Origin: an uncultured Oscillibacter sp.
GTDB lineage: Bacteria; Bacillota; Clostridia; Oscillospirales; Oscillospiraceae
Direction of reading: 5' to 3'
Length of the DNA stretch: 64,000 nucleotides
NCBI GenBank assembly: GCA_910586735.1
Contig: CAJUJW010000001.1
Coordinates: 22,553 to 86,552, forward strand
A program made the translations under genes and the position numbers. Below are positions 33,607 to 42,612 of the stretch, one piece after another; the first letter of the stretch is position 1; the number at the start of each line of letters is the position of its first letter. Under the pieces are notes generated by a model, which was not told the DNA's origin, made no database searches, and worked only from the letters and a program-made list of their open reading frames with translations.

Positions 33607-35228
33607 ATGAACTACGACTACGCGAAAATAGCGCGGGAGGTCATTGCGGCGGTAGGCGGACCGGAGAATATCCGCTCCGCCGCCCACTGCGCCACGCGCC
33701 TGCGCCTGATTGTGGCCGACCGGGCCAAGGCGGACGACGAGAGAGTGGGAGAGATCGACGCGGTGAAGGGGACCTTCTACACCGCCGGTCAGTATCAGAT
33801 CATCTTCGGCACCGGGCACGTCAACCGGGTCTCTGCTGGTCCACCTTCCGGGTCTTCGGCGGGTCCCCGGTGCTGGGGCTGATTCTGGGCCTCATGCTGG
33901 TGAACGGCTCCCTGCCCAACGCCTACTCGGTGGCCGACCCCAGCAGCGGCGTGACGCCCCTGATGCTCTTCGGGTTTATTCCCATCGTGGGCTATCAGGG
34001 CAGCATCCTGCCCGCCTTCGTGGCCGGCGTCCTGGGCAGCAGGCTGGAGAAGAAGCTGCGGAAGACCGTGCCCGCCGTCTTCGACTTCATGATTACCCCC
34101 TTCCTGGTTTTGCTCATTATGCTGGTGCTCTCCCTGCTGGTCATCGGGCCCCTGCTGCACGCCCTGGAGAACGTCCTGCTGGTCATCGTGGAGAGCGCCC
34201 TGGCGCTGCCCCTGGGTCTGGGCGGCCTGGTGGTGGGCTTCTTCTGGTCCATCATCACCCTGACCGGCGTACACCATATCTTCAACATGCTGGAAATCAG
34301 CCTGCTGTCCAGCACCGGGTTCAACCCCTTCAACGCCATTTTGTGCATGTGCGGCTTCTCCTCCGCCGGCGTGTGCCTGGCCATCTCCCTGAAAGCGAAG
34401 AAGAAAGAGATTCGCGCCATCGGCCCCAGCGCCACCGCCTCCGCCCTGCTGGGCATCGGCGAGCCCGCCCTCTTCGGCGTCATCCTGCGCTACGGCCTGA
34501 AGCCCTTCCTGCTCAGCTGTTCCATCAACGGCGTGGCCGGTATGATCGCCATGCTGCTGGGAATGAAGGGAACCGGAAACGGAATCACCACCATCCCCGG
34601 CATGCTGCTGTACATCTACTCCCCCACCCAAATCCTGATGTACATCGTGCTGGCGGCCGCCGTCTTCGCCACCGCTTTCAGCCTCACCTGGATGTTCGCC
34701 GTGCCCCCGGAGGTGATGGAGGCGGACGCCCCCAAGGGCGCTAAAAAGGCGGAACCCGCCCCGGTTTCCGCGCCGTTTCCCGAGGAGCTGGGCTCCGTGG
34801 CAAAGGGCGTCTTCGTTCCCATGGAGGAGCTTCCCGACCAGACCTTTGCCCAGGGCGTGCTGGGAACCTGCTGCGGCGTCACCCCCGAGGAGGGCAGGGT
34901 CTATGCGCCCATGGACGGAACCGTCAGCCAGCTGGCCGAGACCTGCCATGCCGTGGGCATCGAGGCCGAGGGCGTGGAACTGCTGATTCACGTGGGCGTG
35001 GACACCGTGGAAATGAAGGGCGACGGCTTCAAAAGCCACGTCCGGGAGGGCCAGGCCGTGAAAAAGGGCGACCTCCTCCTGACGGTGGACCTGGAAAAGG
35101 TCAAGGCCGCCGGACATCCTTCCACCATCGTGGTGGTGGTCACAAACTCCGAGGACCTGGCCTCCGTGGAGGCGGCCGCCTCCGGGGCGGTCCGGCCCGG
35201 GGACCCGCTGATGAAACTGAAGGCTTAA
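33607..35228 (+). pseudogene. Broken PTS EIIBCA permease (sucrose/beta-glucoside family)
   Basis: The first 75 codons encode an EIIB domain with the phospho-Cys in SAAHCATRLRL and the closing IIFGTGHVNRV. Near 33825-33845 the frame is lost; from about 33837, one frame over, the sequence resumes in mid-EIIC (FGGSPVLGLILGLMLVNGSLPNAY) and runs through the rest of EIIC (TGVHHIFNMLEISLL, GEPALFGVILR) into a complete EIIA domain with the LLIHVGVDTVEM phospho-His site. Normal EIIBCA proteins are about 630 residues; roughly the first third of EIIC is absent. Even with suppression of the frameshift it could not transport sugar. The neighbouring LacI gene is its likely former regulator. Confidence 0.85.
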
Positions 35229-35261
35229 CGGCCCCTTTCCTCCGTTCCCCTGTATACACGC

Positions 35262-35290
35262 GGCCCGTCTCTGCTGGAGGCGGGCCGCCG
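35262..35290 (+). terminator. Weak terminator between the PTS remnant and the LacI gene
   Basis: CGGCCCG and CGGGCCG (GC-rich 7-bp stem) flank a 13-nt loop; only CTCTTG follows, so efficiency is doubtful. Confidence 0.35.
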
Positions 35291-35344
35291 CTCTTGACGG
35301 AAGGCGGCGGATGGGATAGAATAACACAAAAAGGAGGGATTGCC

Positions 35345-36352
35345 ATGGCCAGCATGCAGGATATTGCGGATAAGGCGGGGGTTTCCCGGGTCACGGTCTC
35401 CCGGGTGCTCTCCAATCATCCCTCCGTAAAGGCGGAGACCCGGAAAAAGGTGCTTTACTGGGTCAAGGCCCTGGACTACGAGCCGAACCTGATTGCCCAG
35501 AGCCTGGCGGGGAACCGGACGAATATCATTGGACTGCTGGTGCCGGAAATCGCCTATCCCTTTTTCAGCGAAATTATCGAGGCGGTAGAAAACCAGGCTT
35601 TTTACGAGGGCTACAGCACCATCATCTGCAACACCCGCCGCAGTCTGGAGAAGGAAAAAAACATCCTGGCGGAGCTTCGCCAGCGGAAGGTGGACGGCAT
35701 CATCGCGGTTCCGGTCTCTCCGGAGAAGAGCCTGCCCGCCTTTCAGCGCTTGCAGGTCCCGGCGGTTATGATTACCAAGCGCATGGAGGGGTTCAGCTGT
35801 GTGTATATCTCCCACTACGCCGGGGGGCAGCAGATGGCCAAGCATTTCCTGAACGTGGGCTTCCAGAAAATCGGCTATATCGGCCCCGCCAGGGACACCA
35901 CCTCGGCCCTGAAATACGCCGGTTTTCAGAATTACCTGGCGGCGAACCGGGTGGAGCTGGTGGACGTAATCGACTGTCCCGCGCCGGAGAATATGAACGC
36001 CAGCCTGGTTTACAAGCTGGTGAAGGAGCACGCCGCAGGTCCGGGACTGCGCTGCGAGGCGTACCTGGCCAACGACGACATCACGGCCTGCGAGGCGATT
36101 GCCGCCTTCCGGGAACTGGGCTATACGGTTCCCCGGGATATTGCCATTGCCGGGTTTGATAATTCCCTGCTGGCAAAGGAGATCAGCCCGAAGCTGACCG
36201 CCCTGGCCCAGCCCTTGGAGGAAATCGGCAGGAAGGCGGTGGAAGTGCTGCTGAATCAACTGAACGATAACGCGGAACCGCAGATGTACGAATTGGAATC
36301 CCGGGTGATTGTGAGGGAGTCGACAATTCAGTTTGTGCCGGCTTCGAGATGA
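35345..36352 (+). CDS. LacI-family transcriptional regulator
   Basis: 335-residue regulator: N-terminal HTH MQDIADKAGVSRVTVSRVLSNHPSVKAETR with hinge LDYEPNLIAQSLAGNRT, then a periplasmic-binding-protein-like sugar domain ending in TALAQPLEEIGRKAVEVLLNQL. ATG preceded by AGGAGGG. Lies 116 bp downstream of the PTS remnant on the same strand, indicating control of sugar uptake genes. Intact, although its apparent target is broken. Confidence 0.93.
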   Translation: MASMQDIADKAGVSRVTVSRVLSNHPSVKAETRKKVLYWVKALDYEPNLIAQSLAGNRTNIIGLLVPEIAYPFFSEIIEAVENQAFYEGYSTIICNTRRSLEKEKNILAELRQRKVDGIIAVPVSPEKSLPAFQRLQVPAVMITKRMEGFSCVYISHYAGGQQMAKHFLNVGFQKIGYIGPARDTTSALKYAGFQNYLAANRVELVDVIDCPAPENMNASLVYKLVKEHAAGPGLRCEAYLANDDITACEAIAAFRELGYTVPRDIAIAGFDNSLLAKEISPKLTALAQPLEEIGRKAVEVLLNQLNDNAEPQMYELESRVIVRESTIQFVPASR

Positions 36353-36495
36353 GCGGGGAGCTTGATGCCTGTTTCCGCGAAGCTGCGGCGCAGGATTCTT
36401 CTTTTCGACCTCCAAGCGAGAAGAAGTATATTCGGTTTTACAATGAGGTTTCCTCAAATCTGGCGTTAGATTATAAGGCGTCACAGAAATTTTAG
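36349..36495 (+). CDS. Possible small protein overlapping the LacI stop
   Basis: A 48-codon frame starts with an ATG that overlaps the LacI stop codon (ATGA) and ends at TAG 36493-36495. Translation opens MSGELDACFREAAAQ. The overlap mimics translational coupling, but codon use is not convincing and no family is recognised; it may be chance. Confidence 0.22.
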   Translation: MSGELDACFREAAAQDSSFRPPSEKKYIRFYNEVSSNLALDYKASQKF

Positions 36496-36563
36496 AACAT
36501 TTACTGGGAGCGTTTTACGAAAAATCGAGACAGCTTAACCAGGTTCCAGCAGCCCAAAACCCG

Positions 36564-36821
36564 TCAAGGCTCCAAGCCCGCGTGCGTAATAAAGTCCGTC
36601 ACCACATCCGGCAGATGTACGGGATACAGCCCCAGGGCCGTGCAGGTCTCGGCCAGGCGGGCCACAGCCTCCAGGCCGTCGGAAAAGGGCGCGACCGCCG
36701 CCACCGTGATCCAGCTGTCCCCCCGCTTTTCCTTGCAGAGTATGCCGTAAGGACAGCGGAGGCAAACTGCGGAACGCATTTTGAAGACCTCATACCTGTA
36801 TATTTTGAACGGATTTTCCAT
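36564..36821 (-). CDS. DUF6514-like small protein
   Basis: 85 residues. Pattern CPYGILC...VAAVAPFSDGLEAVARLAETCTALGLYPVHLPDVVTDFI fits the clostridial DUF6514 family (a YGI strand and a C-terminal VHLxDVVxDF helix). Function of the family is unknown to me. Starts 3 bp after the double-HTH regulator, so the two are co-expressed. Confidence 0.65.
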   Translation of the reverse strand: MENPFKIYRYEVFKMRSAVCLRCPYGILCKEKRGDSWITVAAVAPFSDGLEAVARLAETCTALGLYPVHLPDVVTDFITHAGLEP

Positions 36822-36824
36822 CGG

Positions 36825-37361
36825 CTAACCCATGCGCCCGGCCATTCTTTTGGCGTTGCGGACAATCTCAATCAGCTCATCCTCGGACATGGTGCAGAAG
36901 TCCAGCCTCGTCAGCGACATGCCGAAGGAGTTCGCGATGGAAAGCAGTTTTTTGACGGTCATATTCGCGCATCCGTGCTCGATATCCCGCAGGCAGGCGG
37001 GGCTCATATGGGAAAGGCGGGCCAGCTGTATCTGTGTCAGTCCTTCCGCCTTCCGCAGCAGAACGATGTTCTTACAGACCTGAAAGAGTTCCCCCTGCCG
37101 TTCCGGCAGCCGGGGCGTCTGGCGTACCTCGGATGAGATTGCCTTTTCCGGCCATAAAAAGATGCCGATTATTTGCGAGTCGATTCCAAGGGCTTCCGCT
37201 ATGCGGACCAGCGTATCCCCTATCATATTCAGGCAGCCGTGTTCGATATCCTGTAGATGGCTTACGCTCATGTTTGATCGGAACGCCAGTTCTTCTTGCG
37301 TCAGCCCCTGCTCGTTTCTGAGTAAAACGATGTTGCTTCCTGTCTCGACCAAATCCTTCAA
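36825..37361 (-). CDS. Double-HTH XRE-family regulator
   Basis: 178 residues containing two tandem Cro/C1-type HTH domains: residues about 10-65 (NIVLLRNEQGLTQEELAFRSNMSVSHLQDIEHG) and about 97-155 (NIVLLRKAEGLTQIQLARLSHMSPACLRDIEHG). The two repeats are similar in sequence, including the shared DIEHG helix end, pointing to an internal duplication. Such a protein could bind a direct repeat as a monomer. Forms a two-gene unit with the DUF6514-like gene. Confidence 0.82.
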   Translation of the reverse strand: MKDLVETGSNIVLLRNEQGLTQEELAFRSNMSVSHLQDIEHGCLNMIGDTLVRIAEALGIDSQIIGIFLWPEKAISSEVRQTPRLPERQGELFQVCKNIVLLRKAEGLTQIQLARLSHMSPACLRDIEHGCANMTVKKLLSIANSFGMSLTRLDFCTMSEDELIEIVRNAKRMAGRMG

Positions 37362-37429
37362 GAAAATCCCTCCTTCGAGTTAAGCGTAGGAGAAATTTCC
37401 CTGGTAGTCCACCCAATATATTAACGATT

Positions 37430-37473
37430 AAAAAAAGCCCCTCCGTTTTGCCGCCGGGCGAAAACGGAGAGGC
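37430..37473 (-). terminator. Terminator of the AmmeMemoRadiSam operon
   Basis: Reverse strand: GCCTCTCCGTTTTCGCC pairs with GGCAAAACGGAGGGGC, followed by TTTTTTTAAT; 34 bp after the radical SAM gene stop. Confidence 0.9.
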
Positions 37474-37506
37474 GCTGATTTTGAGATTATATTTTGATTT
37501 CGAGCC

Positions 37507-38328
37507 TCAGCAATTCCCCGTATAGACGAAGGATAGGCAGGCCCTGGCCTCGTTGGCCAGGCGGTAGACCCGCTCAACGGGCGTAGGCGGCCTGTCCGTC
37601 ATCCGATACCGGGGGAAGAACCGGGACAGGTGCAGGGGAATGTTCCGGTCCACAGACGCCAGCCACCGGGCCAGGGCGCGCACTTCCTCCACGCTGTCGT
37701 TCTCATCGGGGACCAGGAGGGTGGTCACCTCCACATGGCACCGTTCCGCCGCCAGGGCAATGGACCGCTTTACCGTCTCCAGATCTCCGCCCAGTTTTCG
37801 ATACCACTCCGGGGTGAAGCCCTTCAGGTCGATATTGGCGGCGTCGATGAATGGAAGCAGTTCCCGCCAGGGGGGTTCCTCGACGGTGCCGTTGGTGACC
37901 AGGACGTTGACCATTCCCCGCTCGTGGACCAGGGCGGCGCAGTCCCGGACGTATTCATAGCCCACCAGCGGCTCGTTGTAGGTGTAGGCTATCCCGATGT
38001 TGCCATGGGGCCGAAGCTCCAGCGCCTTGTCCGTCAGGGCCTCCGGGGAGAGCTCAACGGTCTCAAGCGCCCCTTCTCCGGCCATGGAAATCTCGTGATT
38101 CTGGCAGAAGGGACAGAGCAGATTGCACCCGAAGCTGCCCGCGGACAGAATCAGGCTGCCGGGGTGGAACCGCCGCAGGGGCTTCTTCTCAATGGGGTCC
38201 AGGGCCAGGCTGGTGAGCTTTCCGTAGTTCAGCGGGACAACGGCTCCGTCCCGGCAGGCCCTGGCCCGGCAGAGGCCGGCCTGCCCCTCGGACAGGTCAC
38301 AGCGGTGAAAACACAGCTCGCAGATCAT
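37507..38328 (-). CDS. amrS: AmmeMemoRadiSam system radical SAM enzyme
   Basis: 273-residue radical SAM protein. N-terminal [23 protein letters not shown] is typical, and the cluster motif reads [15 protein letters not shown] (CxxxCxxC). [12 protein letters not shown] and DIDLKGF-like [15 protein letters not shown] follow; the C-terminus ends in FVYTGNC. It overlaps the AmrA reading frame by 4 bp (ATGA). The three-part AmmeMemo/RadicalSAM system is widespread and only partly understood; the chemistry is not established here. Confidence 0.93.
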   Translation of the reverse strand: MICELCFHRCDLSEGQAGLCRARACRDGAVVPLNYGKLTSLALDPIEKKPLRRFHPGSLILSAGSFGCNLLCPFCQNHEISMAGEGALETVELSPEALTDKALELRPHGNIGIAYTYNEPLVGYEYVRDCAALVHERGMVNVLVTNGTVEEPPWRELLPFIDAANIDLKGFTPEWYRKLGGDLETVKRSIALAAERCHVEVTTLLVPDENDSVEEVRALARWLASVDRNIPLHLSRFFPRYRMTDRPPTPVERVYRLANEARACLSFVYTGNC

Positions 38329-39448
38329 GTGTGCCGCACCACCTCGAACCGCTCCAGGGCGTACTTCTCTCCGGGGCCGATGCCGCCCTTCTGCCGGGCG
38401 ATGTCAATCTGCCGCTCCACCGTGTCCACGCCCTCCAGGTCGGGCAGCAGCAGGCCCCGGCGGACCGGTCCGTCATCCCGGCGGGCAGGCCCTCCGGCAG
38501 ACGCTCCAGCCGCCGCCCCGTTTTCACATAGGTCTCCAGGGACAGCCGGGCCAGCTTGACCCAGGGGTCCTCGGCGGCCTTTTTCTCCGCCAGCCGGGTC
38601 CGCTCCATGGCCTCGCACTGTTCCCCGAACCGGCGGTTTTTATCCGGGCCTGTGACGGTGAAAACCGCCACCCCGTAGCCCACGCCGGTGACGCCCTCAT
38701 AGCTGAGGAGTTTCGACTCCACCGCCAGGCCGTCCAGCGCCCCGGCCATCATCTGGAAGGACCGGAGGCCGCACTCCGCCGCCCGGTCGCAGAGGGCCGG
38801 GTCCATGGTGAGGAACTGGAGGAAGTCCCCGGCGGCCATGGCCCCGGTAATCTGCCGGTCGAACTCCGGCCCCTCCGGGGCGAAGCCGTAGGGCCCGTCG
38901 TCCCTCAGCTTGTGGGACAGGTCGCCGCTGGCGACGAACACCGCCCGGCGGCCCAGGGCCTCCACGGCCTGGGCGATACACTGCCCCAGCCGGTAGTGGT
39001 CCAGCGGGGAGAACCCGGACAGGCCCACCCGGAGAATAGGGCAGTCCACCCCGGCCTCCCGGAGGAAGTACAGGGGCAGGAAGGTCCCGTGGTCCAGGGC
39101 CGGGTCCCGCTCTCCCAGTGTCCCGGCCCGGAGACCGGCGGCCTCCGCCCGGCGGACGGCCTCGTCCCGCAGGTCCTCGCCGTACTGGACCGTCAGCCCC
39201 GTCTGGGGCGCGCCAAAAGCGGACATGTCCCCGGCGGCGGCCCGGCCCGGGGAGATGTGGAAGTAGTCGGTGTACATAATCTGGTGGGGGGAGGTGACAA
39301 TCAGCGCCTCCGGTTCCCAGGCTGCCACTTGCTTCGCGGCGGTGCGGTATGCGTCAATGGTGGCCTGAACCTCCCGTTCCCGCCCGCAGCCCACTGTGGG
39401 GATAATCAGCGGCGGATGGGGGACAATCACTGCTCCAAGAATTGACAT
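38297..39448 (-). CDS. amrB: AmmeMemoRadiSam protein B (MEMO-like), fused to a truncated AMMECR1 domain
   Basis: ATG at 39448 with GAGGAGG 7-9 nt upstream. Residues about 1-255 form a complete MEMO/extradiol-dioxygenase-like domain ([56 protein letters not shown]). An AMMECR1 domain starts at about residue 280 ([29 protein letters not shown]) but after MTDRSAG the sequence jumps and the frame is lost, so the C-terminal ~55 codons are out of frame and the ORF runs into amrS. Genomes of this group often carry A and B as one fused protein, so this is a damaged fusion; the MEMO half could still be made. Confidence 0.8.
   Translation of the reverse strand: MSILGAVIVPHPPLIIPTVGCGREREVQATIDAYRTAAKQVAAWEPEALIVTSPHQIMYTDYFHISPGRAAAGDMSAFGAPQTGLTVQYGEDLRDEAVRRAEAAGLRAGTLGERDPALDHGTFLPLYFLREAGVDCPILRVGLSGFSPLDHYRLGQCIAQAVEALGRRAVFVASGDLSHKLRDDGPYGFAPEGPEFDRQITGAMAAGDFLQFLTMDPALCDRAAECGLRSFQMMAGALDGLAVESKLLSYEGVTGVGYGVAVFTVTGPDKNRRFGEQCEAMERTRLAEKKAAEDPWVKLARLSLETYVKTGRRLERLPEGLPAGMTDRSAGACCCPTWRAWTRWSGRLTSPGRRAASAPERSTPWSGSRWCGTHDLRAVFSPL
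38325..38465 (-). pseudogene. amrA: C-terminal remnant of the AMMECR1 (AmrA) domain
   Basis: Out of frame with the upstream MEMO/AMMECR1 part, this piece encodes [26 protein letters not shown]...ERFEVVRHT, the usual end of AMMECR1 domains. About 100 residues of the domain core, including the GCIG-type central region, are missing at the junction near 38465. Confidence 0.75.
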
Positions 39449-39476
39449 GCCGGTTCCTCCTCGTCCTAATTTTCCA

Positions 39477-39506
39477 ATCGTCTGTCCGCGCCTACAGACA
39501 GACGAT
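39477..39506. promoter_or_regulatory. 10-bp inverted repeat upstream of amrB
   Basis: ATCGTCTGTC and GACAGACGAT, perfect 10-bp arms separated by 10 bp, lie 30-60 bp upstream of the amrB start. Geometry fits a dimeric repressor operator or a leader hairpin. Confidence 0.5.
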
Positions 39507-39550
39507 ATCATAATAGGAGGAAATAATCAACCCACCCGTCCCTTGTCCCA

Positions 39551-39591
39551 TTTGTAAATTTTACAAACCGACCTTGACGCTTTGGTATAAT
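39551..39591 (+). promoter_or_regulatory. Promoter with regulatory palindrome, operon A of the ClpP-VirD4 locus
   Basis: TTTGTAAATTTTACAAA (39551-39567) has 8-bp perfect arms. The core TGTAAATTTTACA ends exactly 20 bp before the -10 box TATAAT (39586-39591). There is no good -35 box, and the palindrome centre lies near -40, the position used by class II activators of the Crp/Fnr family. The same arrangement precedes the ClpP gene. Confidence 0.7.
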
Positions 39592-39656
39592 CGGGATAGG
39601 ATACCTGAGGGGAGACCCCGGTACGCATTTTTATGGAAAGGAGCGGCAAAGGACGC

Positions 39657-40808
39657 ATGGAATTATCTTGGGAAAAACTGGAGCACTATCAGAAAAGCCT
39701 GCGGCCCCTGCAAGAGGCGGCGGACGTGCTCCTGAGCCACATGAAGGGACACGACTGGTCCTTCCGGCAGTCGATCACGGACAAGAAGGGGGAGTACAGC
39801 CCGGAGAAACTCCGCGCCCTGGTGGAGGACCTGCTGTCCCTCTGGGCGGCGAAGGTCCGGGCGGGCACGGACACCGACCCGGACACCGGGGAGAGCGTGG
39901 CGGAGCCCTACCTCCGGGACCGGCGGGAGCTGTACGGCCTGTATTTCTACCTGGTCATGCGGTGCAGCCTGGAAAAGGGGGCGTACAGCGACGCCCGCGG
40001 CGGCGCGGAGATGAAGGAGCGGACGGACTTCGCCTTTCTGCTGGAGCAGGCAAAGCGGCTCTCCCGGGACTGGTGCGTCATGGCCGGGCGGGACGGAACC
40101 TGCCGCAACGAGCTGTACTATGGCTTTGACGCGCACTTTGGCTTCCATCTCTACTACGCCCTCCGTGACCCCGATGTTCGCAGCGGCTCTGTCTGCTCGG
40201 GAAACGACTGGTCCCTGACCCCCGATTGGAGCCGGGCCTGTCAGCACGACGAGCAGATGACGGATGCGGGCAATATGAAGCGGCTCTACCTGAAGCACTC
40301 CGGGTTCCGGCGCGGCAGGGCGGCGGCGAAGGAGGCGCTCAAAATAGAGGAAGAAGAGGAGACGGAGGAGCTGCCGCCGCCGGAGGAGGACGATTCCGAA
40401 GAGGACGGCTATGCCGTCTGGGACCCGGAGGAGGACGACGACGACTGGTTTTACCCCTTCCCCAGTGAGGAGGCTTACCGGGAATTTCAGGAGGCAGACT
40501 GGAACCGGCGCTCGGAGGAGTTCGTCAGGGCCCAGGGGCTGACCCTTCTGGCCATCCGCTTCCAGGGCGCGGAGGAATACCTTTCGGCCTGTGAGCGCTT
40601 CGCGGAACTCTTTGAGACGGCGAAGCCGGAGGTCCTGCGGGACTTCCCTGGGGACCTGGAGGAGATTGTGGACCTGTATCTGTCCCAGCGAGGAACCGCC
40701 CCGCTGGCGGACACGGACAAGGCGCTGGAGGTGTATGGCCGCTTCATTGACGGGCCGCTCCGGCAGGCGAGGCGCTACGGGAGGGGCATCCAATGGGACG
40801 ATCTGTAA
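39657..40808 (+). CDS. Unrecognised protein with an acidic segment (operon A, gene 1)
   Basis: 383 residues from the ATG at 39657 (an upstream ATG at 39633 has no ribosome site). No signal peptide or membrane helix. The first ~210 residues are mixed helical (ELSWEKLEHYQKSLRPLQEAADVLLSHMKGHDWSFR...). Residues about 225-280 are very acidic with IEEEEETEELPPPEED and EEDDDDWFYPFP stretches, resembling a flexible linker, and the C-terminal ~110 residues are helical again. I recognise no family. It overlaps the next gene by 16 bp and shares a control element with the ClpP-ATPase operon, so it is probably part of the same system. Confidence 0.75.
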   Translation: MELSWEKLEHYQKSLRPLQEAADVLLSHMKGHDWSFRQSITDKKGEYSPEKLRALVEDLLSLWAAKVRAGTDTDPDTGESVAEPYLRDRRELYGLYFYLVMRCSLEKGAYSDARGGAEMKERTDFAFLLEQAKRLSRDWCVMAGRDGTCRNELYYGFDAHFGFHLYYALRDPDVRSGSVCSGNDWSLTPDWSRACQHDEQMTDAGNMKRLYLKHSGFRRGRAAAKEALKIEEEEETEELPPPEEDDSEEDGYAVWDPEEDDDDWFYPFPSEEAYREFQEADWNRRSEEFVRAQGLTLLAIRFQGAEEYLSACERFAELFETAKPEVLRDFPGDLEEIVDLYLSQRGTAPLADTDKALEVYGRFIDGPLRQARRYGRGIQWDDL

Positions 40809-42250
40809 GCGGACTCCGGGACCGGTTCTACCGCGACCTGATCGAGGACTATCAGGAGCGGCACACCCAGTCCACCCTGCATCGGTTCTTTTGGAGAGAG
40901 AGCATGGAGGAGCTGCTGCGGGAAAGCCTGCCGCGCCTTTTGTCCAAGGAACCCGTCCCCGGAGAGAGCCTCTCGGAACTGCTGGACCGGGACTTTCCGG
41001 GCTTCCTGCCGGAGGGGGACGTGCGTTTCGACCTCGACGGGCAGATGACAGAGCGGCTGGCCGCGGAGATGAAACAGCACCGGGCGGCGGCCAAGCGCCT
41101 TTTGCTGGGGCCCCGGGACGGGGGGAGGCGCTGGGACTTTTGGGAGATGCTCCGGCTTAACGACGCCGGTTATCGGGCGGGGCTGATTACGGACACGGAG
41201 TATTACCTCTGGCTGATCGAGTACCTGGCGGCCCATGGCGTCTATTATAAGGAGACCATCAAGGGCGCCGGGGAGAAGGGGAAGGACCTGAATGGCCGCC
41301 GGTGGCTGATTCCCCTGCTGCAAAAGGCCCCGCCCCGGCTGGACGAGGAGACGGGAAAGCCCATACGCCCCGGCTGGAAAAAGCGGGAAACGGACGGGGA
41401 CTATGTCTTTGCCGTGGCCCAGGTGGAGAGGGATTTGAAGCGCATGGCGGATCTGCTCCGGGAGGAGCGGGCGGCGGAAGGGACGGCCATCTCGGGCCGG
41501 CTCCACAATTTGAAGGTCCTGGACCGGTCCGGGGAGGACGGGGGCCGGGCCGCGGATTACCTGCCCTGGCTGACCGGGCGGCTGGCGCGGACGGCGCTGC
41601 ACATTACCATTAAAAACTGGTTCCAGTACAGCGGATACCCGCTGGTGGTGTATGACGGGGTGAACAGCCGGAAGGAAAAGAAGAAAGCCCGGGACCGGAA
41701 AAACGACTTCTCCATGCGGCTTTTCGAGGCTTTCTGCGACAGCCCGGAGGGCTACAGCTTCCAGAGGAAGGAGCCGGGCGTCTCAGAGAGCTGGCAGATG
41801 GACGGCAACGGCTTCTGCCTGCTGGCCCCGGACCAGATCGGCCCCCTTTTGGAGAGCCTGCGGCAGAGCGGAAGAACTTATTTCTACCTGCCCCTGGCGG
41901 TGGACCTGTACAGCGGCTGCACCTTTTTTCTGGCGGGGAGGGAGAACTACGAGGAGGTCTACGAGAGCGCCGGGGAAGAGGAACGGGCGAGGTATCGAAA
42001 GTCGAAGGAGCAGTTCTGCTTCGACTATCTGCGCCTGGAGCCGCATCCCGTGAACATGGGCGGGGCGTTTCGGATGGTTCCCGCCTTCCTCAGGAACACC
42101 GGGAAGAACTGGAAGAGCTATCAGACCGTCCTGGACTCCTTCAGGAGCTACTGCATGATGAAAAAGGACGGTCCGCGGCGGATGCTCCAGCGGCTCAACG
42201 AGGACGAGCCCGACGGAATCCCGGACCCGTTCCGCAAAGCCTTCGATTAA
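40793..42250 (+). CDS. Unrecognised 485-residue protein (operon A, gene 2)
   Basis: Soluble, mostly helical protein without signal peptide or membrane segment. Clear features: Arg/Glu-rich N-terminal helices, then GYRAGLITDTEYYLWLIEYLAAHGVYYKETIKG, YVFAVAQVERDLKRMADLLREE, and a Lys-rich NSRKEKKKARDRKND patch before a C-terminal domain with several aromatic residues (TYFYLPLAVDLYSGCTFFLAG). No known motif could be assigned. It overlaps the preceding gene by 16 bp and is followed by a strong terminator. Confidence 0.75.
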   Translation: MGRSVSGLRDRFYRDLIEDYQERHTQSTLHRFFWRESMEELLRESLPRLLSKEPVPGESLSELLDRDFPGFLPEGDVRFDLDGQMTERLAAEMKQHRAAAKRLLLGPRDGGRRWDFWEMLRLNDAGYRAGLITDTEYYLWLIEYLAAHGVYYKETIKGAGEKGKDLNGRRWLIPLLQKAPPRLDEETGKPIRPGWKKRETDGDYVFAVAQVERDLKRMADLLREERAAEGTAISGRLHNLKVLDRSGEDGGRAADYLPWLTGRLARTALHITIKNWFQYSGYPLVVYDGVNSRKEKKKARDRKNDFSMRLFEAFCDSPEGYSFQRKEPGVSESWQMDGNGFCLLAPDQIGPLLESLRQSGRTYFYLPLAVDLYSGCTFFLAGRENYEEVYESAGEEERARYRKSKEQFCFDYLRLEPHPVNMGGAFRMVPAFLRNTGKNWKSYQTVLDSFRSYCMMKKDGPRRMLQRLNEDEPDGIPDPFRKAFD

Positions 42251-42295
42251 CCGCAAAAAAACGCCGGGCGAAGAAGATAACACAGCGCTGCATTG

Positions 42296-42328
42296 CCTCC
42301 AGCGGGTACGGCCCGCTGGAGGTTTTTC
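42296..42328 (+). terminator. Terminator of operon A
   Basis: CCTCCAGCGGG-tacgg-CCCGCTGGAGG-TTTTT: 11-bp perfect stem with U tract, 46 bp after the gene stop. Confidence 0.93.
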
Positions 42329-42398
42329 ACACTAATTACAAGCGTACTGGCTGTGAAATTCCACAATATATGCGCAAAACCGAATAATAAAAGTGAAT

Positions 42399-42437
42399 TG
42401 TAAAATTTACATTTTAACCCGCAGACACCTGTACAAT
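42399..42437 (+). promoter_or_regulatory. Promoter with regulatory palindrome, ClpP-VirD4 operon
   Basis: TGTAAAATTTACA (42399-42411) differs from the operon A core only at the centre and is followed after exactly 20 bp by the -10 box TACAAT (42432-42437). The leader then runs about 165 nt to the ClpP start. The equal spacing at both promoters argues for one regulator acting on both operons. Confidence 0.7.
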
Positions 42438-42612
42438 AGTATTCACAAGGCACCTTGACAACTGACCTCCCGCCGGAACGCGTAACCACGGCGCCGCACC
42501 GCCAGGACCCCCTTTTGGGGCGAGCGTGCCGCCGGGGCGATGCGCAGAAAAGCGGGGGGATAGCGCCAGTCTTCAAAAACCGGCACACGCCGGATCAACA
42601 GGAGGAATTGCC

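Noticed and set aside
39571..39591. TTGACG as the -35 box of the operon A promoter
   Set aside because: It stands only 6 bp from TATAAT, too close for sigma-70; the palindrome at the -35 position is the better explanation.
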